Origin: Novosphingobium lindaniclasticum LE124
GTDB taxonomy: Bacteria; Pseudomonadota; Alphaproteobacteria; Sphingomonadales; Sphingomonadaceae
Direction of reading: 5' to 3'
Assembly: GCF_000445125.1 (NCBI RefSeq)
Contig: NZ_ATHL01000052.1
Location: 1 to 43,648, forward strand
Length of the DNA: 43,648 nucleotides
Shown here: one piece after another, positions 6,975 to 18,490 of the stretch
Position numbering within the stretch: the first letter of the stretch is position 1
Layout: each line of letters starts with the position of its first letter
Made by a program: the position numbers and the translations under genes
The notes under the pieces: model-generated
The model's input: the letters and a program-made list of their open reading frames with translations, nothing else
The model's database searches: none
What the model was told of the DNA's origin: nothing

Positions 6975-8186
6975 ATGGCTACAGGCAACCGGATCGTAAC
7001 CTTCGAGAAACCGATGGAAATGAAGGTCAACACCTTCAAATTCCCGGAGCTGATTACTCCACAGGGCAAAAAAGCTCCCCACGGCGCCATTCTCAAGATC
7101 GTCACCACGAACATCTGCGGCAGCGACCTTCACATCTACCGAGGTTCGTTTGAAGTCCCCAAGGGGATGACGATGGGCCACGAAATGACCGGCGAGGTGA
7201 TCGAGGTCGGCTCCGACGTCGAATATATCAAGGTCGGCGATATCGTGTCCGTTCCCTTTAACGTCGGCTGCGGACGCTGCTACAACTGCAAGCACATGCG
7301 CTCGGACGTGTGCGAGCACACCAACCCCGAAGTCGACTGCGGCGCCTATGGCTTTAACCTGGGTGGATGGACCGGGGGGCAGGGGGATTACCTGTTCGTG
7401 CCCTATGCAGACTTCAATCTGCTGGCTTTCCCCGACAAGGACGCGGCCATGGCGAAGATCCGTGATCTGACGCTCCTTTCGGACGTGTTGCCGACCGCGT
7501 TCCACGGGTTCGCCGCTCCCGACTGGCCGGCGCAACCGGCCTATATCGTCGGCGAGAATGTGCTGATCTTCGGCGCGGGGCCTGTCGGCCGCGCGGGCGC
7601 CGCCTGTGCGAAGCTCCTCGGTGCCGGCGCCATCATCGTCGCCGACTTCATTCAGGAGCGGCTCGATCTGCTCAAGCCGCACGGCGTCGAGACCATCAAC
7701 CTGTCGGACGGCATTCCGATCGAAGATCATCTGGAGCGGATCACCGGCAAGCGCGAGGCCGATCGCGTCATCGACTATGTGGGCCTCGACTGTCGCGGGT
7801 TCGGGGCGGAGTCCGACCAGATCGTCGAGAACGCCGTCACCAACGCCCTGCTGAAATATGTCCGCTTCGGCGGGATGACCAGCACGGTCGGCGTATATTG
7901 CCCCAATCCGATCTCCAAGAATCGGGACAACAAGAAGGGCAGCATGGAAGTCGATTGGGCCAGTGGCTGGATCAAGTCGCCGCGGATGTCGGCAGGCCAG
8001 TCGCCGACGGCCAATTACAACCACGCCCTCATGCGGGCCATCCTGAACGATCGGATGCCCTATCTGACTCCGATGATGAACACGAAGATCATCAAGCTGG
8101 AGGACGCGCCGGCGGCCTACAAGGAGTTCGATGACGGATCGGCGTTCAAGTACGTCATCGATCCGCACGGCTCTGTGGCGGCCTGA
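6975..8186 (+). CDS. fdhA: Glutathione-independent formaldehyde dehydrogenase
   Basis: This 403-residue zinc medium-chain dehydrogenase is homologous to the Pseudomonas putida enzyme, which oxidises formaldehyde to formate with tightly bound NAD(H) and needs no glutathione. Visible features are NICGSDLHIYRG with catalytic zinc ligand Cys48, GHEMTGEV with His69, the structural zinc cysteines 99, 102, 105 and 113, GGWTGGQGDYLFVPYADFNL typical of this subfamily, and the NAD-binding GAGPVGRAG. The ATG at 6975 is chosen for its AGGAG and for alignment with the family; the frame opens 60 bases earlier. Central and C-terminal parts differ enough from P. putida FdhA that another aldehyde or alcohol could be the true substrate. 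A strong hairpin follows the gene, so it appears to be monocistronic. Confidence 0.87.
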   Translation: MATGNRIVTFEKPMEMKVNTFKFPELITPQGKKAPHGAILKIVTTNICGSDLHIYRGSFEVPKGMTMGHEMTGEVIEVGSDVEYIKVGDIVSVPFNVGCGRCYNCKHMRSDVCEHTNPEVDCGAYGFNLGGWTGGQGDYLFVPYADFNLLAFPDKDAAMAKIRDLTLLSDVLPTAFHGFAAPDWPAQPAYIVGENVLIFGAGPVGRAGAACAKLLGAGAIIVADFIQERLDLLKPHGVETINLSDGIPIEDHLERITGKREADRVIDYVGLDCRGFGAESDQIVENAVTNALLKYVRFGGMTSTVGVYCPNPISKNRDNKKGSMEVDWASGWIKSPRMSAGQSPTANYNHALMRAILNDRMPYLTPMMNTKIIKLEDAPAAYKEFDDGSAFKYVIDPHGSVAA

Positions 8187-8194
8187 CCATCTAA

Positions 8195-9640
<1,446 letters not shown>

Positions 9641-9691
9641 TCCCTCAACTCTAACCTTCAATTTCAATAGTTAACCTCAAGGAAGAATATC

Positions 9692-10090
9692 ATGGCTGAT
9701 CCCGTTATCTCCGGCAACGGCGTGTTCTCGCACGTCTTCATCGGCGCGGCCGATGTCGAGCAGTCGGCAGCGTTCTACGACGCCGCTCTGGGCGCCCTGG
9801 GCGTCAAGAACCTCGGCCCCTTCGGCAATGGTTGGGTGCTCTACGGCCGCGAAAAGCCTGCTTTCATCATTGCCCGTCCCGGCAATGGCGAAGCGCCCTC
9901 CAGCAACGGCGTGACGGTCGGCTTCGCCGCCGCGACGCCCGCCGAAGTGGACGCTTTCCACGCGGCCGGCCTCGCCGCTGGTGGCACCGACGAGGGCCAG
10001 CCCGGCCCGCGGGGCCACCTGCCGGGTGCCTATGCGGCCTATCTGCGCGATCCGGCGGGCAACAAGGTCTGCTCGTACACCTTCATCTAA
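9692..10090 (+). CDS. VOC/glyoxalase-fold protein of the frm operon
   Basis: This 132-residue protein has the vicinal-oxygen-chelate fold. It starts with GVFSHVFIGAADVEQSAAFYDAALGALG (family-typical first half, His at about 14) and closes with YAAYLRDPAGNKVCSYTF (typical end, metal-ligand position near the C-terminus). Small VOC proteins often lie between frmA and frmB in proteobacterial formaldehyde operons. Its reaction is unknown; a role with glutathione adducts is a reasonable guess given the company it keeps. It lies 51 bp after frmA with a GGAAG ribosome-binding site. Confidence 0.85.
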   Translation: MADPVISGNGVFSHVFIGAADVEQSAAFYDAALGALGVKNLGPFGNGWVLYGREKPAFIIARPGNGEAPSSNGVTVGFAAATPAEVDAFHAAGLAAGGTDEGQPGPRGHLPGAYAAYLRDPAGNKVCSYTFI

Positions 10091-10134
10091 AGCCGGAAGG
10101 TGAGGGCGATACCGGCAACCCTATGACTGGCTGT

Positions 10135-10160
10135 CGCCGGCGCTGGAACAGGCGCCGGCG
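10135..10160 (+). terminator. Hairpin between the VOC gene and frmB
   Basis: CGCCGGCGC (10135-10143) pairs with GCGCCGGCG (10152-10160) across an 8-base loop. No T-run follows, so it is more likely to stabilise or attenuate an operon transcript than to end it. It lies within the 147-bp gap between the VOC gene and frmB, the widest gap between frmA and encapsulin. Confidence 0.4.
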
Positions 10161-10237
10161 CTTCCCCCCGCACCACAGCCAGGAAAAGGGCGCCTATCAC
10201 CACACCGTCCACCAACCGTCGAAGCAAGGAAACAAAA

Positions 10238-11068
10238 ATGGAACGTGTCGAACATCACGCCAGCTTCGGCGGTTGGCAGGACGTCTATCAGCATGACTCG
10301 ATCAGCCTGGGTTGCCCGATGAAGGTCGGCGTCTATCTGCCTCCCCAGGTGAAGGACGGTCGCGTGCCGGTGCTGTATTGGCTGTCCGGCCTGACTTGCA
10401 CCGAACAGAATTTCATTACGAAGGCTGTCGCGCAGCGTTTCGCTGCCGAGCACGGGATCATCCTCGTCGCGCCGGACACGAGCCCGCGAGGCGAAGGCGT
10501 GGCCGACGATCCCAGCTATGATCTGGGACAGGGCGCCGGCTTCTACGTCAACGCGACTGAGGAACCTTGGGCTGCCCACTACCGCATGTACGATTATGTC
10601 GTCGAGGAATTGCCGGCGCTGATCGAAGCCACATTTCCGGCCGATGATCGCCGGGCGATTGCCGGTCATTCGATGGGCGGGCACGGCGCACTCGTTGCCG
10701 CTCTGCGCAATCCGGGGCGCTATCGCAGCGTATCGGCCTTTTCGCCGATCGTCGCGCCGAGCCAGGTGCCTTGGGGCGAGCGCGCTCTGACGGCCTATCT
10801 CGGAGACGATCGCGCCGGGTGGAAGCATTACGACACCATCGAACTCATCAAGTCCGCCAGCGAGCGCCTGCCGTTGCTCGTCGATCAGGGCATGGATGAT
10901 GAGTTTCTGGATCGCGAGCTGCGCCCGGATCTGCTGAAGGCGGCCTGCGAGGCTGCGGGGCACCCGCTGATCCTCAACCTGCGACCCGGCTACGATCACA
11001 GCTATTATTTCATCGCTAGCTTCATCGGCGAGCATATCGGCCATCATGCCAAGGCGCTGTTCCAATGA
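10238..11068 (+). CDS. frmB: S-formylglutathione hydrolase
   Basis: FrmB/FghA (esterase D family), 276 residues, hydrolyses S-formylglutathione to formate and glutathione, the second step after FrmA. The nucleophile Ser145 is in GHSMGGHGAL. The likely charge-relay Asp is in VDQGMDDEFL and the His in GYDHSYYF. The oxyanion-hole region WLSGLTCTEQNF (about 48-59) is characteristic of this family. AAGGAA precedes the ATG. The gene overlaps the NDH-2 gene by 4 bp (ATGA), tying formaldehyde detoxification directly to a respiratory enzyme. Confidence 0.96.
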   Translation: MERVEHHASFGGWQDVYQHDSISLGCPMKVGVYLPPQVKDGRVPVLYWLSGLTCTEQNFITKAVAQRFAAEHGIILVAPDTSPRGEGVADDPSYDLGQGAGFYVNATEEPWAAHYRMYDYVVEELPALIEATFPADDRRAIAGHSMGGHGALVAALRNPGRYRSVSAFSPIVAPSQVPWGERALTAYLGDDRAGWKHYDTIELIKSASERLPLLVDQGMDDEFLDRELRPDLLKAACEAAGHPLILNLRPGYDHSYYFIASFIGEHIGHHAKALFQ

Positions 11069-12420
11069 GCGCGGCGGCATCCTCGGCCATGCGCGAAATC
11101 GCGTCCAGCAATGACCCCGCCTCCGGTCGCCATCGCGTGGTGGTCGTGGGCGCGGGCTTCGGCGGCCTCGAAACCGTCCAGCGGCTCGCGGGGAGCGGCG
11201 TTGACATCACCCTTGTCGATCGCCGCAACCACCATCTTTTTCAGCCGCTGCTCTATCAGGTCGCGGGCGCGTCGCTGTCGCCATCGGAGATCGCCTGGCC
11301 GATCCGCTCGCTCTTCGCCAAGCGCAAGGACGTTCGGACTCTGCTCGGTGAGGTCGAAGGCGTGGACACGGGCAACCGGCGCGTCGTTCTCGAAGACGGC
11401 TCGACGCTTGGCTATGACACACTCGTCATCGCGACGGGCGCGCGGCATTCCTATTTCGGGCATGACCAATGGGAGCCTTATGCTCCGGGCCTCAAATCGC
11501 TCGAAGATGCGACCACCATTCGCCGGCGCCTTCTCGTCGCGTTCGAAGAAGCCGAGCGCGAGAGCGATCCCGCGCGCCGTGCGGCCTTGCAGACCTTCGT
11601 TATCATCGGCGGCGGGCCTACCGGCGTCGAACTGGCCGGCACGATCGCGGAGCTTGCCCGTCTGACACTGGTGCGCGATTTCCGGTCGATCGATCCGCGC
11701 GCGACGCGGGTGGTGCTGGTCGAAGCCGGGCAGCGGCTCCTGCAGGTCTTCCCGGAAGATCTGTCGGCCTATACCGCTCAGGCGCTTGAAAAGCTCGGTG
11801 TCGAAATCAAGCTCGGCAAGCCGGTCACGGAATGTTCCGAGCATGGGGTCGTGGTCGACGGTGTGCCTATTCCCGCTGAAACGATTTTGTGGGCAGCAGG
11901 CGTTCAGGCCTCGCCCGCCGCGCGCTGGCTGAACGCTGAAGCCGATCGCGCGGGCCGCGTGGTCGTCGGGCCGGACCTGACAGTGCCAGGACACCCCGAC
12001 ATTTTCGTGATCGGCGATACCGCAGCCTCGAACGGGTATGACGGCAAGCCGGTGCCCGGTCTCGCGCCGGCTGCAAAGCAGGCCGGACAATATGTGGCCC
12101 GGCTGATCCGCCAGCGCTTTAAGGGGCAGAATGCTTCGGAACCGTTCCGTTACCGGCATCAAGGCAATCTGGCGACGATCGGCCGCAGCCTTGCGGTCGT
12201 CGATATGGGCGGGTTCAAATTGCGCGGTGTTCTGGCGTGGTGGATGTGGAAACTGATCCACATCTACTTCCTGATCGGGACGCAAAATCGGATGAGTGTT
12301 GCACTAAGCTGGATGTGGACCCACGGCATAGGATATCGTGGCTCGCGTCTGATTACTTACAGCGATCTCGCTCAGCACGATGCCGGGCAGGACCATGACA
12401 AGGGGAGGGAAGGCGATTGA
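11065..12420 (+). CDS. ndh: Type II NADH:quinone oxidoreductase (NDH-2)
   Basis: This is a 451-residue FAD protein of the NDH-2 family, a single-subunit, non-proton-pumping NADH dehydrogenase bound to the inner face of the membrane. Two Rossmann motifs are visible: FAD-binding VVVGAGFGGLETVQRL (about 26-41) and NAD-binding VIIGGGPTGVELAGT (about 180-194). GDTAA (about 318-322) marks the third FAD contact and the aromatic C-terminal stretch (WWMWKLIHIYFL) suits membrane attachment. Translational coupling to frmB suggests that it reoxidises NADH made by FrmA and FdhA. Its natural partner here would be the CioAB bd oxidase, giving a short, uncoupled NADH-to-oxygen chain. Other quinone-linked FAD oxidoreductases are possible but less likely. 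Confidence 0.9.
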   Translation: MSAAASSAMREIASSNDPASGRHRVVVVGAGFGGLETVQRLAGSGVDITLVDRRNHHLFQPLLYQVAGASLSPSEIAWPIRSLFAKRKDVRTLLGEVEGVDTGNRRVVLEDGSTLGYDTLVIATGARHSYFGHDQWEPYAPGLKSLEDATTIRRRLLVAFEEAERESDPARRAALQTFVIIGGGPTGVELAGTIAELARLTLVRDFRSIDPRATRVVLVEAGQRLLQVFPEDLSAYTAQALEKLGVEIKLGKPVTECSEHGVVVDGVPIPAETILWAAGVQASPAARWLNAEADRAGRVVVGPDLTVPGHPDIFVIGDTAASNGYDGKPVPGLAPAAKQAGQYVARLIRQRFKGQNASEPFRYRHQGNLATIGRSLAVVDMGGFKLRGVLAWWMWKLIHIYFLIGTQNRMSVALSWMWTHGIGYRGSRLITYSDLAQHDAGQDHDKGREGD

Positions 12421-13739
12421 GTGAAGAGGGCAGCGCCGAGAACAGCGGTTCAACTGTCTATGGAATGCCCACCTATGAGAATAGGCGGGTTGCCATCGAC
12501 GAGGTTCATGCGCGCCCTTATTTGCTGATAGATGCGCCGCGTGCCCTGGTGCAGCTCGCCTTCATGAACGAGGGCAATCTGACGAAGGACAAGGCGACCC
12601 TCGCGGAAATATCGAGCCGGATGGGCGCCCCGCTGCCGGATCAGGACACACCTCTTCATGGCCTGACCTGGGATCAGGGTAAATTGCACTGTGAGAAGCA
12701 CACCGAGTTCTCGACCTACTTGTGGAGTGCGCCCCTCGATCCGGGCACCGGGGAGCTGGCGGGTGAAGATCCGTTCAAGCACGGCTTTACGCCGCCCGGG
12801 CCGGTCATTTGCGGCGTCCGCCTGGACGTTGTTACGTGGACCGAAGAGACCGCGACCTATATCGATCGCTTCGACCCGATCAGCCGGTGTCATTCGCTCG
12901 TCGAGGATGGCATGGCCGATATCGTCACCGATTTCCGTCAGGACGCCGATGGGCTAACCCGCATCCTCATCCTCGATCGCGGTTTGACGCCGATCCGGCT
13001 TGGCGCGCTGGCACAGCGGCTCCTCGAAATCGAGACCTATCGGACGCTGGCCCTGCTCGGCATCCCACTGACCCAATCGCTGGGGCCGCATCTGCGCAGC
13101 ATAGAGAAGCGCCTTGCCGCCATCACCAACGAGATGCGCAAATCTGCACGCCGCGACAGCGAGGGGCTACTTTCCCGGCTGACCGACCTTTCGGCCGAGC
13201 TGGAGGCGGACACGGCGTCCAGCCTCTACCGCTTCGGTGCGAGCCGTGCCTATTATGAAATCGTCGAGGAGCGGCTTGCAGCGCTCGGCGAAACCTTCGT
13301 CCCGGGCTGCTATCGCTGGCGCAACTTCCTCCATCGCAGGATCGCGCCCGCCATGCGGACCTGTCGCGTGATCGAGGAACGGCAAGCCAATCTCTCCGAC
13401 AAGCTGGCGCGCGCGACCACGCTGCTGCGGTCGTGGATCGATGTGCAACTCGAACGCCAGAACAGCGATCTGCTGGCCTCGATGGACAATCGGGCGAAGC
13501 TGCAATTGCAGCTTCAACAGACCGTGGAAGGCCTGTCTGTCGCGGCGATCTCCTATTATGTGATCGGCCTGCTCTCCTATCTCATCAAGGGCATACCGGG
13601 GATTCACGACATGGTGGCGCCCGAGCTGGTGATCGCCGCTCTGGTTCCCCTTGCCGTCCTTGGTGTCTGGTGGACCGTTCGACAGATCAGGAACGCGCAC
13701 AGCGACCATGGACCGCCGCCCGCAAAAAAGCAGATATGA
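12417..13739 (+). CDS. DUF3422 family membrane-anchored protein
   Basis: This 440-residue protein has a DUF3422-type N-terminus (RRVAIDEVHARPYLLIDAPR, about 21-40) and no known function. Two hydrophobic segments close to the C-terminus (about 367-388 and 401-420) anchor it in the membrane, leaving a large soluble, partly helical domain on one side. It starts at TTG 12417, overlapping the NDH-2 stop by 4 bp (TTGA), so it is translated with NDH-2. DUF3422 genes occur in other proteobacteria next to redox enzymes as far as I recall. An accessory role for NDH-2 or the oxidase is only inferred from the coupling. Confidence 0.85.
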   Translation: MSEEGSAENSGSTVYGMPTYENRRVAIDEVHARPYLLIDAPRALVQLAFMNEGNLTKDKATLAEISSRMGAPLPDQDTPLHGLTWDQGKLHCEKHTEFSTYLWSAPLDPGTGELAGEDPFKHGFTPPGPVICGVRLDVVTWTEETATYIDRFDPISRCHSLVEDGMADIVTDFRQDADGLTRILILDRGLTPIRLGALAQRLLEIETYRTLALLGIPLTQSLGPHLRSIEKRLAAITNEMRKSARRDSEGLLSRLTDLSAELEADTASSLYRFGASRAYYEIVEERLAALGETFVPGCYRWRNFLHRRIAPAMRTCRVIEERQANLSDKLARATTLLRSWIDVQLERQNSDLLASMDNRAKLQLQLQQTVEGLSVAAISYYVIGLLSYLIKGIPGIHDMVAPELVIAALVPLAVLGVWWTVRQIRNAHSDHGPPPAKKQI

Positions 13740-13801
13740 TCCCTTTATCGCCTCCGTGCGTCTAGCGCGCGCCGGGGGCGAAACCGGCAGGAGGATTTCC
13801 A

Positions 13802-15778
13802 GTGTCGACCGATGTTTTCATACTGCACTCGCAATACACGCCGGCAGGCGATCAGCCCGAAGCGATCGCGCGCCTGATCGCCGGCGTCGAAGAGGGGGCA
13901 CATCACCAGACCCTCAAGGGCATCACGGGCTCGGGCAAGACCTTCACGATGGCGAACATCATCCATCGTCTGAAGCGCCCCACCTTGATCCTTGCCCCCA
14001 ACAAGACGCTGACATCGCAGCTCTATGACGAGATGCGGCGATTTTTCCCTGAAAACGCCGTGGAGTATTTCGTCTCCTATTACGACTATTTCCAACCGGA
14101 AGTGTATCTGCCGGGCCGCGATGAGTTCATTCCGAAGGATTCCTCGATCAACGAGCATCTGGAACGGTTGCGCCTGTCGACGACAAAATCGCTGATCGAG
14201 CGCCGCGATACGATCGTCGTCGCCTCGGTATCGTCGATCTACGGCATGGGCGATCCCGACAATTATCGCGCGCTCCAGGTTCCGCTGACCGAGGGCGCGC
14301 GGTTGGGACAGGAAGAGCTTTTCCGCAGCCTGGCGCGCCTGCAATATGATCGGGCCGAGCATAAGCTGAAGCGCGGCACTTATCGCGCTGATGGCGACGC
14401 TGTTGAGATTTACCCGGCGGATTCGGAATATAAGGCGCTGCGCGTCGGTTTGGCAAACGGCGTGATCGCGTCGCTCCAATGGTTCGATGCGGCGACCGGC
14501 AAGCCGATGGAAAGCGCCGATCACTATCTTGTCTCGCCCAAGACTGTTCTGGCGGCGACCGCAGATCAGGCCCGCAAGGCCGCCACGGCGATCCTCGAAG
14601 AGTTGGAAACGCAGGTCGAACGGCTGACCAGCGAAAACCGCCTGACGGAAGCGGCGCGCCTCTATGATCGCATCACCAACGATGCCGAGATGTTGCGCGA
14701 GGTCGGATATTGCTCGGGCATGGAAAATTACGCCTGCTATCTGAGCGGTCGTGACCCTGCGCTCCCGCCCATAACCCTGCTCGACTATCTGCCCAAGGAC
14801 GGGCTGCTGTTCGTCGACGAATCGCATGTGATGATCCCACAGATCTCGGCGATGTTCCGGGGCGACCAGGCCCGCAAGGATACGCTGATCGATTATGGCT
14901 TCCGCCTGCCGTCTTCGAAGGACAGCCACCCCCTGAGCTTCCACGAGTTCGAACAGGTCAAGCCGCAGACGATCTTCGTGTCCGCCACCCCCGGCGCTTA
15001 TGAGGTAAAGGCCTCGCAAGGCAGGGTGGTTGAACAGATCGTGCGGCCGACCGGCCTGCTCGATCCGAAGGTGGAAGTCCGCCCGTCCCAAGGCGCGCGT
15101 GACGATTTGCTACGCGAGATCGCGCAGCGCACGCAGCGCGATGAGCGCGTGCTGGTTACGACGCTGACCAAGGTTGCGACCGAGGAGCTGCACGCTTTCC
15201 TCGAAAGCGAAGGCATTCGCGCGCGTTACATGCACTCTGACATCAAGGTCGAGGATAGGGTCGCGATCATCGAGGGCCTGCGCGTGGGCGAGTTCGACGT
15301 GCTGATCGGGATCAGTTTGCTGCGCGAAGGGCTCGACATCCCAGAAGCGTCGCTGATTGCGATCTTCGATGCAGACCGCGCGGGCTTCCTGCGCTCGGCC
15401 CAGGCGCTGATCCAGATGATCGGCCGCGTCGCGCGCAATGTGAACGGCACCGCTGTCCTCTACGCCGATATGGTGACGCCGGCGATGCGGGCCGCGATCG
15501 ATGAGACCGAGAGCCGGCGACAGCGCCAGATCGCCTTCAACGAGGAGAACGACGTCACACCGCTCTCGTCGGTTCGCGGCCTGGCGTCGGCGCAGCCCTA
15601 CGGGCAAGAGCCGTCGGTCCATTCGGAAGCCTTCTGCGAGAACCTGTACGAGCTTTGCGACCGGATCACGGAGAAGGAACAGGCGCTGCTCGCGGCGGTG
15701 GATCACGGCCAAGAGGATCGGGCCGAGACGATCCGGGGCGAGCTGGACGGCCTCTACCGTCAGTTCATTTATCTGTGA
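13802..15778 (+). CDS. uvrB: Excinuclease ABC subunit UvrB
   Basis: UvrB, 658 residues, is the damage-verifying helicase-like subunit of nucleotide excision repair. Walker A GITGSGKT (40-47), the DNA-gripping beta-hairpin region SYYDYFQPEVYLP, the DEAD-box-like VDESHV motif, the helicase motif GRVARN and a C-terminal UVR segment (residues about 620-655, the UvrC/UvrA contact) are present. Length is close to the usual 670. It starts at GTG 13802 with AGGAGG upstream. It is a plasmid copy, presumably additional to a chromosomal one, 62 bp after DUF3422 and 22 bp before uvrA2. Nucleotide excision repair is known to act on small DNA-protein crosslinks, which formaldehyde creates, so it fits the island. 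Confidence 0.96.
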   Translation: MSTDVFILHSQYTPAGDQPEAIARLIAGVEEGAHHQTLKGITGSGKTFTMANIIHRLKRPTLILAPNKTLTSQLYDEMRRFFPENAVEYFVSYYDYFQPEVYLPGRDEFIPKDSSINEHLERLRLSTTKSLIERRDTIVVASVSSIYGMGDPDNYRALQVPLTEGARLGQEELFRSLARLQYDRAEHKLKRGTYRADGDAVEIYPADSEYKALRVGLANGVIASLQWFDAATGKPMESADHYLVSPKTVLAATADQARKAATAILEELETQVERLTSENRLTEAARLYDRITNDAEMLREVGYCSGMENYACYLSGRDPALPPITLLDYLPKDGLLFVDESHVMIPQISAMFRGDQARKDTLIDYGFRLPSSKDSHPLSFHEFEQVKPQTIFVSATPGAYEVKASQGRVVEQIVRPTGLLDPKVEVRPSQGARDDLLREIAQRTQRDERVLVTTLTKVATEELHAFLESEGIRARYMHSDIKVEDRVAIIEGLRVGEFDVLIGISLLREGLDIPEASLIAIFDADRAGFLRSAQALIQMIGRVARNVNGTAVLYADMVTPAMRAAIDETESRRQRQIAFNEENDVTPLSSVRGLASAQPYGQEPSVHSEAFCENLYELCDRITEKEQALLAAVDHGQEDRAETIRGELDGLYRQFIYL

Positions 15779-15800
15779 CGCGCCGGGTGAAAGTGACCGA

Positions 15801-18455
15801 ATGAGCAAGGATCAGGAGCCTCAAACCACCCCCGGCAAGGAACGCGCGCCGCGATCCGGCTTCGTACAAGTGCGCGGCGCGCGGCAGAACAACCTCAAGA
15901 ATGTTGATGTGGACGTTCCGCGCGATGCCTTCGTGGTGTTCACCGGCATATCGGGATCGGGCAAGTCGAGCCTCGCCTTCGGCACCCTCTATGCCGAGGC
16001 ACAGCGCCGCTATCTGGAATCGGTCGCGCCCTACGCCCGCCGCCTGATCGATCAGGCCGGCGTGCCGGAGGTTGACGCCATCGACGGGTTGCCGCCCGCG
16101 GTCGCGTTGCAGCAGCAGCGCGGCTCGGCCAATGCGCGGTCTTCGGTTGGCAGCGTGACGACGCTCTCCAGCCTGGTGCGGATGCTCTATTCGCGCGTCG
16201 GAGAATATCCGCGCAATCAGCCGATGCTCTATGCGGAGGACTTCTCCCCCAACACCGTGGCCGGGGCCTGCCCGACCTGCCACGGCATCGGGCGCGTCTA
16301 TGACGCGACCGAAGAGACGATGGTGCCCGACGACAGTCTCACCATTCGCGATCGGGCGATCGCGGCATGGCCGCCGGCGTGGCACGGCCAGAACCTGCGC
16401 GATATCCTTGTGTCGCTCGGCTATGATGTCGACACGCCATGGCGCGATCTTCCGAAGAAGGATCGTGACTGGATACTCTTCACCGACGAGACGCCGACGG
16501 TGCCGGTCTATGCGGGTCTGACGCCCGAACAGACGCGCGTTGCCCTCAAGCGTCGTATGGAGCCGAGCTATCAGGGCACCTTCACCGGCGCCCGTCGCTA
16601 CGTGCTGGAGACCTTCGCCAACACCAAAAGCGCGCTGATGAAGAAGCGTGTCTCGCAATATATCATCGGCCGCGATTGCCCGACCTGCGACGGCAAGCGC
16701 CTGAAGCGCGAGGCCCTGTCGGTGAAGTTTGCCGGCCTGGACATCGCCGAGTTTGGCGACCTGACGGTGCTGAAGCTCCGGGACTTGCTCACGCCCGTCG
16801 CCCATGGCGAGTATGGTAGCGCCTCGACGACCCTGAAGGGCCATGTTCTCGGCAAGGCGGCCCGCGATGCGGCGGTTGAACGTAGGGTCGCGGCGGGAGG
16901 CTCGGCACACAAGGCAGCGCCTGACGTGCGCCGCACGCCCAATCTTTCCGATGAGAAGCGGGTCGCCGCGCAGCGTCTCGCATCCGAGCTGCTCGAACGG
17001 CTAGGCCCGCTGATCGACCTTGGCCTTGGCTACATCTCGCTCGACCGCAGCACGCCGACGCTTTCCTCCGGCGAGCTGCAACGCCTGCGCCTTGCCACTC
17101 AATTGTCGTCACAGCTTTTCGGCGTGGTCTATGTGCTGGACGAGCCATCGGCGGGGCTGCACCCGGCAGACGGCGAAGCGTTGCTGACCATCCTTGAGCG
17201 GCTGAAGGCGGCGGGCAACTCGCTGTTCGTTGTCGAGCATGATCTTGACGTGATCCGCCATGCCGAATGGCTGGTCGATGTGGGGCCAGGTGCCGGCGAA
17301 AAGGGCGGCGAAGTGCTCTACAGCGGCCCGATCGCAGGGCTTGCCGGCGTCGAGGCGTCGATCACCCGTCGCTATCTGTTCGCAGAACCTGACGCCCATG
17401 ACCGGACCCCGCGCGAAGCAAAAGCATGGCTCCGTCTTGAAGGTGTGACCCGCAACAATCTTCACGGGCTCGACGTCGCGCTACCGATTGGCTGCTTCAC
17501 CGCCGTCACCGGGGTTTCAGGATCGGGCAAGTCCAGTCTTGTCAGCCAGGCACTTCCGGAGCTTGTGACGGAACAACTCGGCGGCACGCCGGCTGCCGAG
17601 GAGGAGGATACCGATCCGCTGCTCGATGTTGCGCGGGAAGAGACCGAAGGCCGCATCGTTGCGGGCATGGAGCATGTGCGCAGGCTGGTGCGGGTCGATC
17701 AGAAGCCGATCGGCCGCACTCCACGCTCGAACCTCTCCACCTACAGCGGCCTGTTCGATCATGTGCGCAAGATCTTCGCGAACACCCCACTGGCGCGCCG
17801 GCGCCACTACAGCCCGGGCAGGTTCTCCTTCAACGTCGCACAGGGCCGCTGCCCGGTGTGCGAGGGTGAGGGCTTCGTCATGGTGGAGCTGTTGTTCCTG
17901 CCCAGCGTCTATGCGCCCTGCTCGACCTGCCATGGCAGCCGCTACAATCCGCAGACGCTCGAAGTCGAATGGAACGGCCGCAACATCGCCCAGGTGCTTG
18001 AGCTGACGGTGGACGAGGCGTGCGACTTCTTCGCGAGCGAACCGTCCGTCATGCGCTCGCTCGATGTGCTGCGGGAGATTGGCCTCGGCTATCTGAGGCT
18101 TGGACAGCCGGCGACGGAACTGTCGGGCGGCGAGGCCCAGCGCATCAAGCTCGCGACCGAGCTGCAACGCGCCCAGCGTGGCAACACCATCTACATCCTC
18201 GACGAGCCGACTTCGGGGCTTCACCCTTCCGACGCTGATCGGCTGATGCGGCACCTGCAGGGCCTTGTCGATGTCGGCAATACGGTCGTCGTCGTCGAGC
18301 ATGACATGCGAGCTATTTCACAGGTGGATTGGGTGATCGATCTGGGGCCTGGCGCTGGCGAAGATGGTGGCCGGATCATCGCGAGCGGCGTCCCTCACGA
18401 TGTTGCCGAAGCGCAAGGCAGCCTGACCGCGCCTTATCTAAAGGCGGCGCTTTAG
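15801..18455 (+). CDS. uvrA2: UvrA2-type excinuclease ATPase lacking the UvrB-binding domain
   Basis: This is an 884-residue double ABC ATPase of the UvrA family. Walker A motifs [15 protein letters not shown] and [12 protein letters not shown], signatures [12 protein letters not shown] and [12 protein letters not shown], and zinc-finger cysteines CPTCHG, CPTCDG and CPVCEG/CSTCHG are all visible. Compared with E. coli UvrA, about 150 residues are missing after [13 protein letters not shown]: the sequence jumps straight to [11 protein letters not shown], so the UvrB-binding domain is absent. That is the hallmark of class II UvrA (UvrA2, including the Streptomyces drug-resistance type). The ATG at 15801 gives a full N-terminus; the frame is open further upstream only as an overlap with uvrB. 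How it would cooperate with the adjacent UvrB is unclear. Confidence 0.92.
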   Translation: MSKDQEPQTTPGKERAPRSGFVQVRGARQNNLKNVDVDVPRDAFVVFTGISGSGKSSLAFGTLYAEAQRRYLESVAPYARRLIDQAGVPEVDAIDGLPPAVALQQQRGSANARSSVGSVTTLSSLVRMLYSRVGEYPRNQPMLYAEDFSPNTVAGACPTCHGIGRVYDATEETMVPDDSLTIRDRAIAAWPPAWHGQNLRDILVSLGYDVDTPWRDLPKKDRDWILFTDETPTVPVYAGLTPEQTRVALKRRMEPSYQGTFTGARRYVLETFANTKSALMKKRVSQYIIGRDCPTCDGKRLKREALSVKFAGLDIAEFGDLTVLKLRDLLTPVAHGEYGSASTTLKGHVLGKAARDAAVERRVAAGGSAHKAAPDVRRTPNLSDEKRVAAQRLASELLERLGPLIDLGLGYISLDRSTPTLSSGELQRLRLATQLSSQLFGVVYVLDEPSAGLHPADGEALLTILERLKAAGNSLFVVEHDLDVIRHAEWLVDVGPGAGEKGGEVLYSGPIAGLAGVEASITRRYLFAEPDAHDRTPREAKAWLRLEGVTRNNLHGLDVALPIGCFTAVTGVSGSGKSSLVSQALPELVTEQLGGTPAAEEEDTDPLLDVAREETEGRIVAGMEHVRRLVRVDQKPIGRTPRSNLSTYSGLFDHVRKIFANTPLARRRHYSPGRFSFNVAQGRCPVCEGEGFVMVELLFLPSVYAPCSTCHGSRYNPQTLEVEWNGRNIAQVLELTVDEACDFFASEPSVMRSLDVLREIGLGYLRLGQPATELSGGEAQRIKLATELQRAQRGNTIYILDEPTSGLHPSDADRLMRHLQGLVDVGNTVVVVEHDMRAISQVDWVIDLGPGAGEDGGRIIASGVPHDVAEAQGSLTAPYLKAAL

Positions 18456-18490
18456 CCGCTTGGACGCCGGCGACAGGGGGGAGTGGGACT

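Noticed and set aside
13745..15091. Long minus-strand frame (448 codons) antisense to uvrB
   Set aside because: It mirrors the UvrB reading frame and its composition is Arg/His/Gln-rich, as expected for an antisense shadow.
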